Positions 17,064 to 27,603 of a stretch of 64,000 nt of DNA are shown in pieces. Below the pieces are notes generated by a model. That model searched no databases and had not been told where the DNA came from. It saw only the letters and a program-made list of their open reading frames with translations. Numbering within the stretch: the first letter of the stretch is position 1; each line of letters begins with the position of its first letter. The stretch comes from Synechococcus sp. PROS-U-1 (GTDB taxonomy: Bacteria > Cyanobacteriota > Cyanobacteriia > PCC-6307 > Cyanobiaceae): the NCBI RefSeq assembly GCF_014279755.1, contig NZ_CP047951.1, forward strand, positions 124,001 to 188,000. Reading direction: 5' to 3'. Both the position numbers and the translations under genes were made by a program.

Positions 17064-18115
17064 GGCGCGAAGGCCTCCAGCAGTGCCTCATCGCAGATCA
17101 GATCATCGCTGCCGGGATTGTTCGGATCAACGGCCATGGCTGCTGTGGGCTCAGGCCCGTAGCTCCGTTGAAACACCTCCATCACGTCAGCGACTGCTTC
17201 CGCACGGATGCTGCGCAGATTGGCGGTGAAGGCCGAATCGCGGCGGTTGGGGTGGTGAATGATTTCGTAGGAGGGGAAATAGTGAATTCGTTCCTGGTCA
17301 CGGGCCAGTTCCTGGGCCACGCTGAGCAACGTGGCCTTGGCTTGAAGCGTGGCGCTGAGCACGTGTTGGCCACTGGCGGTGGCGGTGAGCGGCACCGGTG
17401 ACACCGTCAGCAGCAGCTCGAACGGTCGTCCCCCCCGCAGGCTTTCGATCGTGCTGCGCAGGCTGAGCAGATCCTCCTGGGCCTCCCGGTGGCTGCTGAT
17501 CCACAGCTCGTGGAGATCGGGATCAAAGCAGCCTGCCTGGGTGCCGGGGGCCATCGGGAACACCGTTCCGGAGGGTCGGTGTCGCCAGCACTCCGTCAGC
17601 CCCAGGGTCACCACCAGCCAATCCAGCTGCTCGAGCATCGCGGCCACGCACTGGAGATGGAAACGGCGGTGGGTGACTACCTCTTGCGCGGTTCCAAGAC
17701 CAATGGGTTCCACGCTGGGCCGCAGCCCATCGATCCAGTGGTTCCCGCGTCGCCAGAGGTGTCCCTCGGGTTGGTGCAAGTCGGTCGCTTCCTCCACCAG
17801 CTGACGCAGCTGGCGCACCGTGTAGACGTTTCCGTAACGGGCGCTGTACAGCGAATAGCCGAAGCGATGGTGCTGATTGGCGGCCAGGCCGGGAGGTGGC
17901 GGCTCGCAGTCCAGCAGGTTGGTTGTGTTGCGCCGTAGGTGGGCGGCGACGTGCTGGGCAAAGCAGGAACCAGCGGTGGCGATGCGTGCCCCGGGATGGA
18001 TCCGTTGTTTGGTCTGCACCAGCTCGATCCAGCTGTCTGGCGATGCCGGGGTCTGGGCTACACCGGTTTTCCAGAAGGCCGACCCAGCCAGGTTCTGGTA
18101 TGGATGACGGGTCAT
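17060..18115 (-). CDS. GSCFA-domain protein
   Basis: 351 residues from ATG 18115; earlier in-frame starts would run into the divergent gene. The family-naming motif GSCFAQHVAAHL is at the N-terminus, followed by FGYSLYSARYGNVYT, a VVTLGLTECW strand and LLLTVSPVPLTAT. GSCFA proteins are related to SGNH esterases/acyltransferases and are found in polysaccharide clusters; the biochemical role is not established. Here it sits upstream of the SGNH-like gene, so the two may modify the same glycan. It is divergent from the GT4 gene at 18255, with about 140 bp between. Confidence 0.8.
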   Translation of the reverse strand: MTRHPYQNLAGSAFWKTGVAQTPASPDSWIELVQTKQRIHPGARIATAGSCFAQHVAAHLRRNTTNLLDCEPPPPGLAANQHHRFGYSLYSARYGNVYTVRQLRQLVEEATDLHQPEGHLWRRGNHWIDGLRPSVEPIGLGTAQEVVTHRRFHLQCVAAMLEQLDWLVVTLGLTECWRHRPSGTVFPMAPGTQAGCFDPDLHELWISSHREAQEDLLSLRSTIESLRGGRPFELLLTVSPVPLTATASGQHVLSATLQAKATLLSVAQELARDQERIHYFPSYEIIHHPNRRDSAFTANLRSIRAEAVADVMEVFQRSYGPEPTAAMAVDPNNPGSDDLICDEALLEAFAP

Positions 18116-18254
18116 GGCATCCCACGCAGTGTTCTCCTTGGTTCCCGGTGAGCCGCCATCGGCTGTTGCGTTGACCTGTCGCATTCTCACCGTTTGGCGC
18201 AGCACGGGTGTGCATGCGGCGGCGGCCGCGTTGGATCAAGTCGATTCACGACAG

Positions 18255-19442
18255 ATGCGGCAGTCGGTGCTGCTGCAGGAACTTCGGTACCGCCTCGACG
18301 GTGCACCGGGTCCACGCCTGCTGGTGGATGGAGTGTGGTTCGTGCATCCCCATGGTGGGATCTCCCGGGTGTGGGAGCAGATCCTGCGTTGCTGGGCGTT
18401 GCCGGGTTTGGTCGGTCAGGCGGCGCCGGTGCTGGTGGTTGATCGCGACTCCCACTTGGCCGCCATCGATCCGTTCCCGCAGCTGGCGGGGGATGTCTTT
18501 GATCCCCTCGACTGGTCGCGGTTGGCCCAGTGTTCCGAGACCAACCGCGCCTTGGTGGGACAAGCCGAGGCGGATGTGTTCGTCTCCAGCTGGATCACCA
18601 GCACCGGGGGGGAGCGGGCCTCGATTCCGGAATTGGCCCTGGTGCACGACTGCATCCCGGAGCGCTATTCAGGGCTCGACCCTGCCCTGCGTCAGCTTCG
18701 CAATCGCTGGTTGCTCGGTGCTGCTTCCCACCTGGCGGTGTCGGCTGCCACGGCCCGGGATCTCTCCCAGGCTCTGGCCAGCGATGTGGCTTCCATTCCT
18801 TGGTGTCATCCCTGCACTGTGCACTGTTTCAGCGCGGAGCCAACCCGTCGGGATCTATGGCCAGCTCTGCAGAGCCGCTTGCAGCTGCCGGAACCGTTCG
18901 TGCTGCTTCCAGCCTCCAGTTCAATCGGCAGTTACAAAAATCCCGAGTTGGTGCTGGAGGCGTTATCGGCTGATTCGCTTCAGTCGGTGCAGTTGCTCCT
19001 CAGTGGCGTAGCCGCGTTGAAGCATGCGCAGCGTTATCGGGAGTGCTTCCCCCGGCTGGCGGCTCGGATCCACGTGCATTCTCTGAATGATCTGGAGTTA
19101 CAGCTGCTGTATCGCCACGCTCTGGCGGTGGTTGTTCCCAGCAGGCGCGAAGGCTTCGGGCTGCCGGTGCTCGAGGCTCTGGCCAGTGGTGGTCGAGTGC
19201 TCACCATGGACGTGGATGGGTTGCGCGAAGCGGCATCAGGTGCCGTGCCCTGTCTGGATCCAGAAGACCCGACGCTGCTGCGTCGCTGGTTGGAGTTGTT
19301 CTTGGATCCCGCTTCGCGGTCTTGGCTGGCACCACACCTGGCCCGCCGTCGTCAGGCGCGGCTGGCTGGGCTCAATTCCGATCTGCTTGGCTTAACGCTC
19401 CTGGCTGAGGCCAGGCGGCTGGCTACTCGCCAGTCTCGGTAG
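18255..19442 (+). CDS. Glycosyltransferase family 4
   Basis: 395 residues from ATG 18255; the frame stays open upstream to 18114, but that part overlaps the divergent gene and lacks family similarity. Motifs: [19 protein letters not shown] at the N-terminus, [12 protein letters not shown], and E-x7-E in [16 protein letters not shown]. The N-terminal pattern (GISRVW, then ALVHDCIPE) is shared with the GT4 at 34013, so the two are distant paralogues. It probably adds a hexose to a surface glycan. It ends 32 bp before secA. Confidence 0.8.
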   Translation: MRQSVLLQELRYRLDGAPGPRLLVDGVWFVHPHGGISRVWEQILRCWALPGLVGQAAPVLVVDRDSHLAAIDPFPQLAGDVFDPLDWSRLAQCSETNRALVGQAEADVFVSSWITSTGGERASIPELALVHDCIPERYSGLDPALRQLRNRWLLGAASHLAVSAATARDLSQALASDVASIPWCHPCTVHCFSAEPTRRDLWPALQSRLQLPEPFVLLPASSSIGSYKNPELVLEALSADSLQSVQLLLSGVAALKHAQRYRECFPRLAARIHVHSLNDLELQLLYRHALAVVVPSRREGFGLPVLEALASGGRVLTMDVDGLREAASGAVPCLDPEDPTLLRRWLELFLDPASRSWLAPHLARRRQARLAGLNSDLLGLTLLAEARRLATRQSR

Positions 19443-19474
19443 GCTGGCTCGCGATTCTGGTAGTTGCCGTAACC

Positions 19475-22279
19475 ATGCTCAAGCTCCTGCTGGGTGATCC
19501 CAATGCCCGCAAGCTGAAGCGCTACCAGCCGATCGTCTCTGACGTCAATCTCCTGGAAGAGGAGATTGCTCCCCTCTCCGACGATGACTTGCGTGGCAAG
19601 ACGGCATTCTTCCAAGAGCGCCTCGCCAACGCTGGCAGCCTGGAGAACCAGCGCCCGATCCTGGACGAAATCCTTCCTGAAGCTTTTGCTGTGGTGCGGG
19701 AAGCGGGCAAACGGGTCCTGGGCATGCGTCACTTCGATGTGCAGCTGATCGGTGGGATGGTTCTGCACGAAGGCCAGATCGCTGAGATGAAAACCGGGGA
19801 GGGCAAAACCTTGGTGGCCACCCTGCCCAGCTACCTCAATGCCCTCACCGGCCGCGGCGTGCACGTGGTGACGGTGAACGATTACCTGGCCCGCCGCGAT
19901 GCCGAGTGGATGGGGCAGGTGCACCGTTTCCTTGGCCTCTCCGTCGGTCTGATCCAGCAGGACATGCGTCCGGAGGAGCGGCGTCGAAACTACGGCTGTG
20001 ACATCACCTATGCCACCAACTCCGAGCTGGGCTTCGACTATCTGCGGGACAACATGGCCGCAGACATCAGTGAAGTCGTCCAGCGCCAGTTTCAGTATTG
20101 CGTGATCGATGAGGTCGATTCGATCTTGATCGATGAAGCCCGTACTCCTTTGATCATTTCCGGCCAGGTGGAGCGGCCCCAGGAGAAGTATCAGCAGGCG
20201 GCTCAGGTGGCCGAGGCCCTGGAGCGGGCGGCCGAAGTAGGCAAAGACGGCATTGATCCTGAAGGGGACTACGAGGTGGATGAAAAGCAGAGAAGCTGCA
20301 CCCTCACCGATGAAGGTTTCAGCAAGGCCGAGCAAATGCTTGGTGTGCAGGATCTGTTTGATCCTCAGGATCCCTGGGCCCACTACATCACCAATGCCCT
20401 GAAGGCGAAGGATCTCTTCGTCAAGGATGTGAACTACATCGTTCGTGATGGCGAGGCGGTGATTGTGGATGAGTTCACCGGCCGGGTGATGCCTGGGCGC
20501 CGCTGGAGTGATGGACAGCACCAGGCGATTGAAGCCAAGGAGAGCTTGCCGATTCAGCCCGAAACCCAGACCCTGGCGTCGATCACCTACCAGAACTTCT
20601 TCCTGCTTTACCCGCGCTTGGCTGGCATGACCGGTACTGCGAAGACCGAAGAAGTGGAATTCGAGAAGACGTACAAGCTTGAAACCACGATTGTCCCCAC
20701 CAACCGCGTGAGGGCCCGTCAGGACTGGGCCGACCAGGTGTACAAAACCGAAGTCGCCAAGTGGCGTGCCGTGGCCAACGAAACCGCCGACATTCACAAG
20801 AAGGGACGGCCGGTGCTCGTGGGCACCACGTCGGTTGAGAAGAGCGAATTGCTCAGCTCGCTTTTGGCGGAACAGGACATCCCCCACAACCTGCTCAACG
20901 CCAAGCCGGAGAACGTGGAGCGGGAGTCGGAGATCGTGGCCCAGGCCGGCCGCGCCGGCGCCGTCACCATCGCCACCAACATGGCGGGCCGCGGCACCGA
21001 CATCATTCTCGGCGGCAACAGCGATTACATGGCGCGCCTCAAGCTGCGGGAAGTGCTGTTGTCGCGGCTGGTGAAGCCGGAGGAGGGTCACAAGCCTCCT
21101 GTTCCGCTGCAACGCACTGCAGCCGCAGGCTTCTCTGAGAACCCTGTAGCGGCACCAGCTAAGAACCCAGACAGTCTCTATCCCTGTCTGCTCACCGATG
21201 ACACCGATCAGGCTTTGGGGCAATTGGCCCGGGATCTGGTGAAGCAATGGGGCGATCGTGCCCTCACCGTGATTGAGCTGGAGGAACGCATCGCCACTGC
21301 TGCCGAAAAAGCCCCCACCGATGACACCCAGATTCAGGCGCTTCGGGATGCCATCGCTCGCGTGAGGGGTGAGTACGACGCGGTGGTGAAGCAGGAAGAG
21401 GCCCGGGTGCGTGAGGCCGGGGGGCTGCATGTGATCGGCACGGAACGCCATGAATCCCGCAGGGTGGACAACCAGCTGCGCGGTCGTGCCGGTCGTCAGG
21501 GCGATCCGGGTTCCACCCGCTTCTTCCTCTCCCTCGGCGACAACCTGTTGCGCATTTTCGGTGGCGATCGCGTTGCCGGCCTGATGAATGCCTTCCGGGT
21601 GGAGGAAGACATGCCAATCGAATCAGGAATGCTCACTCGCTCCCTGGAGGGAGCCCAGAAGAAGGTGGAGACGTATTACTACGACATTCGCAAGCAGGTG
21701 TTCGAGTACGACGAGGTGATGAACAATCAGCGCCGCGCTGTCTATTCCGAGCGCCGTCGTGTGCTGGATGGCCGGGCCCTGAAGAAGCAGGTGATCGGTT
21801 ACGGCGAGCGCACCATGAGTGAGATCGTTGAGGCCTATGTGAATCCGGATCTTCCGCCGGAGGAATGGGATCTCGCTCAGCTGGTAGGCAAGGTGAAGGA
21901 GTTCATCTATCTGCTCGAGGACCTCACCCCTGAACAGGTGCAGGGTTTGGGCATGGACGAACTGAAGGCGTTCCTGCAGGAGCAATTGCGCAATGCCTAC
22001 GACCTCAAAGAGGGCCAGATTGAGCAGCAGCGACCTGGGCTGATGCGGGAAGCGGAGCGCTTCTTCATCCTTCAGCAGATCGACACGCTCTGGCGGGAAC
22101 ATCTGCAGTCGATGGATGCCCTGCGGGAGTCCGTTGGCCTGCGCGGTTATGGGCAGAAAGATCCGCTGATCGAATACAAAAACGAGGGCTACGACATGTT
22201 CCTCGAGATGATGACCAACATGCGCCGCAATGTGATCTATTCGATGTTCATGTTCCAGCCGCAGGCTCCTCAGACCTGA
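19475..22279 (+). CDS. secA: Preprotein translocase ATPase SecA
   Basis: 934 residues, ATG start. DEAD-motor features: Walker A region [32 protein letters not shown], and motif [17 protein letters not shown]. It drives Sec-dependent export through SecYEG at the plasma and thylakoid membranes. A cyanobacteria-like insertion is present between the GGNSDYM helicase segment and [15 protein letters not shown] (about residues 535-645). The C-terminus ends PQAPQT with no CxCx8CH zinc motif, as in other picocyanobacterial SecA. The long antisense frame (699 codons) opposite it is a shadow. Confidence 0.98.
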   Translation: MLKLLLGDPNARKLKRYQPIVSDVNLLEEEIAPLSDDDLRGKTAFFQERLANAGSLENQRPILDEILPEAFAVVREAGKRVLGMRHFDVQLIGGMVLHEGQIAEMKTGEGKTLVATLPSYLNALTGRGVHVVTVNDYLARRDAEWMGQVHRFLGLSVGLIQQDMRPEERRRNYGCDITYATNSELGFDYLRDNMAADISEVVQRQFQYCVIDEVDSILIDEARTPLIISGQVERPQEKYQQAAQVAEALERAAEVGKDGIDPEGDYEVDEKQRSCTLTDEGFSKAEQMLGVQDLFDPQDPWAHYITNALKAKDLFVKDVNYIVRDGEAVIVDEFTGRVMPGRRWSDGQHQAIEAKESLPIQPETQTLASITYQNFFLLYPRLAGMTGTAKTEEVEFEKTYKLETTIVPTNRVRARQDWADQVYKTEVAKWRAVANETADIHKKGRPVLVGTTSVEKSELLSSLLAEQDIPHNLLNAKPENVERESEIVAQAGRAGAVTIATNMAGRGTDIILGGNSDYMARLKLREVLLSRLVKPEEGHKPPVPLQRTAAAGFSENPVAAPAKNPDSLYPCLLTDDTDQALGQLARDLVKQWGDRALTVIELEERIATAAEKAPTDDTQIQALRDAIARVRGEYDAVVKQEEARVREAGGLHVIGTERHESRRVDNQLRGRAGRQGDPGSTRFFLSLGDNLLRIFGGDRVAGLMNAFRVEEDMPIESGMLTRSLEGAQKKVETYYYDIRKQVFEYDEVMNNQRRAVYSERRRVLDGRALKKQVIGYGERTMSEIVEAYVNPDLPPEEWDLAQLVGKVKEFIYLLEDLTPEQVQGLGMDELKAFLQEQLRNAYDLKEGQIEQQRPGLMREAERFFILQQIDTLWREHLQSMDALRESVGLRGYGQKDPLIEYKNEGYDMFLEMMTNMRRNVIYSMFMFQPQAPQT

Positions 22280-22294
22280 TCCGCAGTTGATTCC

Positions 22295-23695
22295 GTGGAT
22301 CCAACAGAACAACGGGTCAACGACCTGATCGTTCAAGGGCACTGGGCTCAAGCCTGGTCCCTCACCGAAACTTGGCCTGAGCAGCCGCTCACTCTTTGGG
22401 TGCGTGCCAATTACCTGTTGCAGGACTGCGGCGATGACGCAGGCGCCGAGGTGTTGTTGCGTCGTTTGTTGGCTTCGCCGGGATGTCCGGACCAGGTGCA
22501 CTTGCGGTTGGGCAAGGCGCTACATGGTCAGGATCGTGTGGCTGAAGCGCTACACCACTATCTGCAGGCGTTGGTGGCCTGCCGCCGGAAACCGGGAGCC
22601 GGTTTTGAACATGCTGTGAATGCCTATGGCTTGGCTTGCCTGGAGTTGGGGCTGCACCAGCACTGGCTCGACGTTCTCGAACGGCTGGATGACGATGATC
22701 AGCCCCTGCCGATGTGCCCCTACATCGCAGCCCTGGCTCATCTGAGCCTGGGTCAGTGGAGGCCTGGATGGCAGCTCCTGGAACAGCGGGAGCCCTGGTT
22801 TCACCGTCAGGACGGCTTCAGCTGTCCTCTCTGGCAGGGCCAGCTGCTGGAGCCAGGCCAGACGGTGCTGATCAGCTCCGATATGGGCATCGGCGATTTC
22901 CTCTTCTTTCTGCGCTTTGTGCCGGAACTGCGGCGCTGGTACCAAGCGCTCACCTTGGTGCTGCTGGTGCCACCTGGGCTGATGCAACTTGCTTTGGAAT
23001 GTGAGTTGTTCGATCAGATCGTCACGGATTCATCTCACTTGCCTGGGCATTTCCCCTGGCAGCTTCGCATTGCATCTCTGCCGGCACTCTTGGGGGTTGA
23101 TCGGCCTGATCAGTTCCCCCAAGCAGGGTATGTCAAGGTTTCTTCGAAGGCTATCTCGGTTTGGAGCGGCCTGGCATCAGCCACAGCCAGGGCCCGTCCT
23201 CTCGTGGCCATTAACTGGGCGGGCAACCGTACGGCGGAGTCGCCTGGGCTCACAGTGCGCGGGCGATCTCTCAGCCTCGATCAGATCGAATCCATAACGG
23301 CTCTGCAGCAGGTGGATCTGATCAGCGTGCAGGTCGGTGCCGAGCCCAGTGTGCTGCAGTCATCCCTCGCCCACTGTTGTCATCCAGCCCAACGTCGCTT
23401 CGAGGCGTCAGCCCCGGATCTGATCGATACGGCCGCCGTGCTGTCGCACTGCGATCTCGTGATCACCAACGACACCTCGGTGGCTCATCTGGGCGGTGCC
23501 CTTGGTCGTCCCACCTGGGTGATGCTCAAGCGGCATCCGTCCTGGCAGTGGGGTGAGGCAGGGCTGACGCCCTGGTACAGCTCGGTGCGCTGCTTCCGGC
23601 AACAACGGGCGTTCGACTGGGCTGGGGTGATCAGTGATCTGGATCAGGCGCTGCTGGCCTGGATCGCGGCATGGCCGGCAACGCAGCGCCGTTAA
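22295..23695 (+). CDS. TPR/GT9-like protein, first of a tandem pair
   Basis: 466 residues, GTG start 15 bp after secA. The N-terminal 180 residues are TPR-like (AEVLLRRLLASPG, LRLGKALHGQDRVAEALHHYLQ). The C-terminal half has SDMGIGDFLFFLRFVPEL and [23 protein letters not shown], matching the GT9-like domain of the gene at 3188. Its neighbour at 23695 shares long stretches (WQWGE/WHWGD, PWY, CFRQ, FDW), so the pair arose by duplication. Function: probable glycosyl transfer, substrate unknown. Close spacing suggests co-transcription with secA. Confidence 0.7.
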   Translation: MDPTEQRVNDLIVQGHWAQAWSLTETWPEQPLTLWVRANYLLQDCGDDAGAEVLLRRLLASPGCPDQVHLRLGKALHGQDRVAEALHHYLQALVACRRKPGAGFEHAVNAYGLACLELGLHQHWLDVLERLDDDDQPLPMCPYIAALAHLSLGQWRPGWQLLEQREPWFHRQDGFSCPLWQGQLLEPGQTVLISSDMGIGDFLFFLRFVPELRRWYQALTLVLLVPPGLMQLALECELFDQIVTDSSHLPGHFPWQLRIASLPALLGVDRPDQFPQAGYVKVSSKAISVWSGLASATARARPLVAINWAGNRTAESPGLTVRGRSLSLDQIESITALQQVDLISVQVGAEPSVLQSSLAHCCHPAQRRFEASAPDLIDTAAVLSHCDLVITNDTSVAHLGGALGRPTWVMLKRHPSWQWGEAGLTPWYSSVRCFRQQRAFDWAGVISDLDQALLAWIAAWPATQRR

Positions 23696-25047
23696 TGAAT
23701 CCGCGGGAGCGATTGCGTTTTGGTTTGGCTCGCTTGCATGCGCAGGACTGGCAGGAGGCGGAGTGTTGCTTCGACCGTCTGCATCTGAAGAGGCCGTCAG
23801 GGATCGATTTAAGCCGTGTTCGCCTCTTGCTGGCTGCGGCCCGCCATGGTCAGAACAAACTCATGCCTGCCATGCAGCTGTTGCTGCCTTTGCTGAAGGA
23901 TCAGCGGGATTCCCGTTGGTTTGAGGAAGCCTTGTTGCACTACGGCAGCCTGTGTTTCGAGTTGGGTTTGGCGCAACATTGGCTGGATTCTTGTGATCGC
24001 CTTGGTGTCTCATTTGATCTGGAGCGGCGTAGTGGTAACTCGCAGCTGATCGCCATGCGTGGCGCTGCCAAATTGCTGGTGGGGGATTACCGCGGCGGCT
24101 GGGCTGATTCCGAGGCGCGTTCGGCTGTCGGCATGTCCCGGTCGTTAGCTCCCTCGATTCCGAGATGGCTGGATGGTCAGAACAACAGCAAGGCCAGGCT
24201 TCTGTTGCTGGCAGATCAAGGCTTTGGTGAACTGCTCTTTTCGCTGCGATTCGTGCCCTTGCTGCGTCAGCAGGTGGGCTTTCTTCAGCTGGCATGTCCG
24301 CCAGGATTAGGACGATTCATGGAGCAGACCCAGCTTTTTGATGTCGTTCAGACATCAGACGTGCTTCGACCTGCGGCATTTGATTGCTGTGAATATCTCA
24401 CCAGCCTTCCGGTGTTGCTGGGGATCGATTCTCCGGATCAGGTGCCGCCACCGGTTTTGAAGTTGGCTCCCGAATCGTGCGCTGACTGGACCTTGGCATT
24501 GCGTTCCAGCAGGAATGACGCACCTTTGGTTGCGCTCAACTGGCAGGGTGGAAAGGCTGCTGAGAGTATTTATTCCGGCGGCATTCGTGAACGCTCCTTC
24601 CCTGCCGAGGCCCTGGAACAGGTGCGCTCCCTGCAGCGTTGTGATCTTCTGTCGGTGCAGGTGGGTGAAGCGGCCCAAGAGATCCAGGGCACCAGCTTGG
24701 CCCCACGGCTTGTGCCACAGCAGGCTCGTTTTGATGCCACACCAGCCGACTTCTTCACCACAGCCTCGGCGTTGATGCGTTGTGATCTGTTGATAACGAA
24801 CGACACCTCCGTGGCGCATCTGGGTGGTTGCCTGGGCCTGCCCACCTGGGTGGTGTTGCGCAAGCATCCGTCCTGGCACTGGGGCGATGGGGGTGAACGG
24901 TCACCCTGGTATCCCTTGCTCCGTTGTTTCCGCCAGAGCATTGCTTTCGATTGGAGCAGTGCCCTGGGTCCTCTGGACCAGGCCTTGGCCGTCTGGCTCA
25001 GCGATTGGCGTCGTCGCCGAGGAATTCCAGAATCTCCCGATCCTTGA
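23695..25047 (+). CDS. TPR/GT9-like protein, second of a tandem pair
   Basis: 450 residues from ATG 23695, which overlaps the previous stop (TAATG); an in-frame ATG at 23671 is possible but less likely. The architecture is as in the first copy: TPR-like N-terminus ([17 protein letters not shown]), [18 protein letters not shown] and [22 protein letters not shown]. The usual G-x-G-D of the first GT9 loop reads GFGE here, so the acidic residue is changed from D to E. The last 50 bp overlap the convergent cysE. The copies are diverged enough that the duplication is old. Confidence 0.7.
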   Translation: MNPRERLRFGLARLHAQDWQEAECCFDRLHLKRPSGIDLSRVRLLLAAARHGQNKLMPAMQLLLPLLKDQRDSRWFEEALLHYGSLCFELGLAQHWLDSCDRLGVSFDLERRSGNSQLIAMRGAAKLLVGDYRGGWADSEARSAVGMSRSLAPSIPRWLDGQNNSKARLLLLADQGFGELLFSLRFVPLLRQQVGFLQLACPPGLGRFMEQTQLFDVVQTSDVLRPAAFDCCEYLTSLPVLLGIDSPDQVPPPVLKLAPESCADWTLALRSSRNDAPLVALNWQGGKAAESIYSGGIRERSFPAEALEQVRSLQRCDLLSVQVGEAAQEIQGTSLAPRLVPQQARFDATPADFFTTASALMRCDLLITNDTSVAHLGGCLGLPTWVVLRKHPSWHWGDGGERSPWYPLLRCFRQSIAFDWSSALGPLDQALAVWLSDWRRRRGIPESPDP

Positions 25048-25747
25048 GGCTCTGCGATTCGCCGCGACAGACATCCCGCAGCTGACGCCCCTCGGACACT
25101 TCCCGCAGGCAGCGCTGCAGGTTGGTCACGGTGCTCTCTAGCTCGTCGATGCGTTCCATCAGGTTGCGGATCACGTTGGCTTCCGCATCGGGCAGAGCCG
25201 AATGCGCCAGGGGATTGATCCGCACGCCGCTCTGATGGATCACGCGTCCGGGGATCCCCACCACGGTGCAGTCGTGATCCACATCGCGCACCACCACGGA
25301 TCCGGCGCCGATGCGGGTGTTGGCGCCGATCGTGATCGCCCCGAGCACTTTCGCGCCGGCCCCCACCACCACGTTCTCCGCCAGGGTCGGGTGACGCTTG
25401 CCGTGATCTTTGCCCGTCCCGCCCAGGGTGACGCCTTGATAGAGCAGGCAGCGGTTGCCCACTTCGGCGGTTTCACCGATCACCACGCCCATGCCGTGGT
25501 CGATGAACACGCTGTGCCCGATCCGGGCTCCGGGGTGGATCTCGATGCCGGTGAGCCCACGGGCCAGTTGGCTCAGGCCGCGCGCCACCAGCTTGAGAGG
25601 CAGCCGGCAGGTCCAAAGGCGATGGCTGAACCGGTGCAGGCTGATGGCGTGGAAGCCCGGATAGCAGAAAAGGATTTCCAGCCAGCCACGGGCAGCTGGA
25701 TCGCGCTCGCGGATGATCGCGAGGTCGGCGCGGATCTGATCAAGCAT
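24998..25747 (-). CDS. cysE: Serine O-acetyltransferase
   Basis: 249 residues, ATG start. It makes O-acetylserine from serine and acetyl-CoA, the entry step of cysteine synthesis. The N-terminal helices ([21 protein letters not shown]) are followed by the left-handed beta helix: [18 protein letters not shown] with the catalytic Asp-His pair, then [18 protein letters not shown] with the second His, and hexapeptide repeats to about residue 185. The C-terminal extension (about 60 residues, with a coiled-coil-like [14 protein letters not shown]) contains the part overlapped by the convergent GT9-like gene. Confidence 0.95.
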   Translation of the reverse strand: MLDQIRADLAIIRERDPAARGWLEILFCYPGFHAISLHRFSHRLWTCRLPLKLVARGLSQLARGLTGIEIHPGARIGHSVFIDHGMGVVIGETAEVGNRCLLYQGVTLGGTGKDHGKRHPTLAENVVVGAGAKVLGAITIGANTRIGAGSVVVRDVDHDCTVVGIPGRVIHQSGVRINPLAHSALPDAEANVIRNLMERIDELESTVTNLQRCLREVSEGRQLRDVCRGESQSLKDREILEFLGDDANR

Positions 25748-25757
25748 CGAACGGTGG

Positions 25758-26759
25758 TCAGCTGGCGGCCGACGGGGTCTGCAGGCCGATCTCCTTGCGG
25801 AGAAGATCGATCGTATCGGTGCTGAGGTAGCTCTCAGCGCAGTGCACCTGCGGCATCCGCATCAATTGAGAGCGGTTCTGGCGCAGGCTCTGCTCCACCA
25901 GCGGCAGGCTTGGTCGATCGCAGAGCACGTGGCTAGATGCTCTCAGCAGGGCCAGCAGGCGGCTGCCCACATCGGGCGTGGCGGTCATCAGCAGCAGTTC
26001 ATTGCCCCGCATCGAGTGCAGGATCACCTCAGCGGCCCGCAAGATGCCTGGGCTGATGCTAACCAGGCCCACGCAGCTGCCGGGGCGCAGCTCCTTGAGC
26101 ATGGCCAGCTCCTGGCGGAAATCATTGAGGTCAACGGCCACGGCGCGGACGCTGTGCTTTTTGGCCAGGTCTTCCACCGGCTGGAGGAAGTAGCGGCTGG
26201 TCACCACCGTGCCATTGCTCGAGCTTTCCAAAACGCTCTCCAGTTCTTCCATCGGCACCACCTCCACGGGCACGTCAAGGCAGGGTTCCAGTTCTTCAGC
26301 GATCAGCATCGAGGCGCCAATGTCTTCCCGGGGGGTGCTCACCAGCACCCGGGCGCCGCAGCGCAGCCGCCAGTCGATCTCGCGGGTCAGCAGCTCTCGG
26401 GTTTGCTGCAGCGTGCAGCCGGCGTTGAGCAGGCCATCCACGCACTTGCGTACTTCCCGATCCAGATCCGTCACACCACGGTTGCGGATGTGCGGTGGGG
26501 TTTTGATTTCACGCGGCTTCTGCTGATCGCGCACATAGATGCCGGAGCCGGCCATGGCTTCCACTACGCCATCGGTCTCCAGCTGGCGGTACACCTTGCT
26601 GATCGTGTTGCGGTGCAGACCGGTCTGCATGGCCAGTTGGCGCGTGCTTGGAAGCCTGTGGCCAGGGGGATAGTGCCTGGCAGCGATGGCGAAGCAGATC
26701 TGGTTGTACAGCTGGGTCGACGCCGGGATATCGCTTTCCTGCTGAATGTGGAATCGCAC
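25758..26759 (-). CDS. GntR-family transcriptional regulator
   Basis: 333 residues from GTG 26759; the frame is open to an ATG at 26879, but the extra 40 residues lack similarity and overlap the divergent gene. The winged helix is clear: [49 protein letters not shown], then [17 protein letters not shown]. The C-terminal 230 residues have no aminotransferase (MocR) signature and do not match the short YtrA tail, so this is an unusual long effector domain. It is divergent from a dienelactone hydrolase gene, and an inverted repeat lies between the two. Confidence 0.85.
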   Translation of the reverse strand: MRFHIQQESDIPASTQLYNQICFAIAARHYPPGHRLPSTRQLAMQTGLHRNTISKVYRQLETDGVVEAMAGSGIYVRDQQKPREIKTPPHIRNRGVTDLDREVRKCVDGLLNAGCTLQQTRELLTREIDWRLRCGARVLVSTPREDIGASMLIAEELEPCLDVPVEVVPMEELESVLESSSNGTVVTSRYFLQPVEDLAKKHSVRAVAVDLNDFRQELAMLKELRPGSCVGLVSISPGILRAAEVILHSMRGNELLLMTATPDVGSRLLALLRASSHVLCDRPSLPLVEQSLRQNRSQLMRMPQVHCAESYLSTDTIDLLRKEIGLQTPSAAS

Positions 26760-26799
26760 TCCGATGGGCCGGCTCAAGATGCGGCCACCATAAGGAGCG

Positions 26800-26817
26800 A
26801 ATTGCCTGGTGACAATT
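26800..26817. promoter_or_regulatory. Inverted repeat in GntR/hydrolase divergent promoter
   Basis: AATTG and CAATT arms separated by 8 bases lie between the GntR start (26759) and the preferred hydrolase start (26839). The right arm is part of GTGACAATT at 26809, which occurs again at 26839. A dyad plus a direct repeat between a regulator and its divergent neighbour is a plausible operator for that regulator, but no binding consensus for this GntR type can be matched here. Confidence 0.35.
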
Positions 26818-26838
26818 AGGGGTGTGTCCTGTGGACCT

Positions 26839-27603
26839 GTGACAATTTCTGAATCCGTAGCCGGACGTTGGGTCGTCATCGATGAAGGCCCTGTGCCGCT
26901 GCGCGCATGGTGGGCCGCTCCAGTGCCGTTTGAGCGCGAAATTGATTCTTTTTCGTTTCAAAAACGTGTAGTTATCGTGCTGCCCGAGGTGTTTGGCGTG
27001 AATGCCTGGCTCCGCAGCATCACCGATCGCCTGGCCGCCCATGGCATTCCAGCCCTGGCCATTCCCCTTTTTGCTCGGACGGCTCCGGATCTTGACCTCG
27101 GCTACTCCGATCAGGATCTGAAGGAGGGTCGTCGGCACAAGGACGCCACCACCGCCGCGCAAATCCTCGCTGATGTTTCAGCGACCATTCTTTGGCTGCA
27201 AAAGCGTTGCCCGGCTGTTGAGGTGATGGTGGTCGGGTTCTGCTTCGGGGGGCATGCGGCTTTGCTGGCCGCGACCCTTCCCGACGTGGCGGTCACGTTG
27301 AATTTCTACGGTGCTGGAGTCAGTCGTTTCCGTCCTGGTGGCGGGGAACCCACGCTCTCTCTGATCCCTCAGGTCAAAGGGCGGCTCATCTGTCTGTTCG
27401 GACTGGCTGACTCCCTGATTCCTGAAGACGATCGCCAGGCGGTTGAGCAGGCTCTACGGCAGGTGGATCCGGTTGGTGATCGCCTGCGCATGGAGCTGTT
27501 CCCGGAAGCTGATCACGGCTTCATGTGTGACGCCCGGGGCAGTTTTCAGGCCGCGGCGGCTGAGCGGGGCTGGGCTTTGATCCGGGAGGCGGTCGTTTTC
27601 TAG
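26839..27603 (+). CDS. Dienelactone hydrolase family protein
   Basis: 254 residues from GTG 26839; GTG 26809 in the same frame is an alternative. The alpha/beta-hydrolase triad uses Cys in VGFCFGGHAA, Asp in FGLADSLIPEDD and His in EADHGFMCD, as in dienelactone hydrolases. An oxyanion-region motif PEVFGVNAWLRSITDRLA is also typical. The substrate is unknown; the family cleaves lactones and small esters. It converges with the GT4 gene with a 4-bp overlap of stops (27600-27603). Confidence 0.9.
   Translation: MTISESVAGRWVVIDEGPVPLRAWWAAPVPFEREIDSFSFQKRVVIVLPEVFGVNAWLRSITDRLAAHGIPALAIPLFARTAPDLDLGYSDQDLKEGRRHKDATTAAQILADVSATILWLQKRCPAVEVMVVGFCFGGHAALLAATLPDVAVTLNFYGAGVSRFRPGGGEPTLSLIPQVKGRLICLFGLADSLIPEDDRQAVEQALRQVDPVGDRLRMELFPEADHGFMCDARGSFQAAAAERGWALIREAVVF

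Noticed and set aside
19352-21451. 699-codon open frame antisense to secA
   Set aside because: Shadow of a GC-rich conserved gene; the protein is His/Arg/Leu-rich with no domain, while SecA on the other strand is unmistakable.
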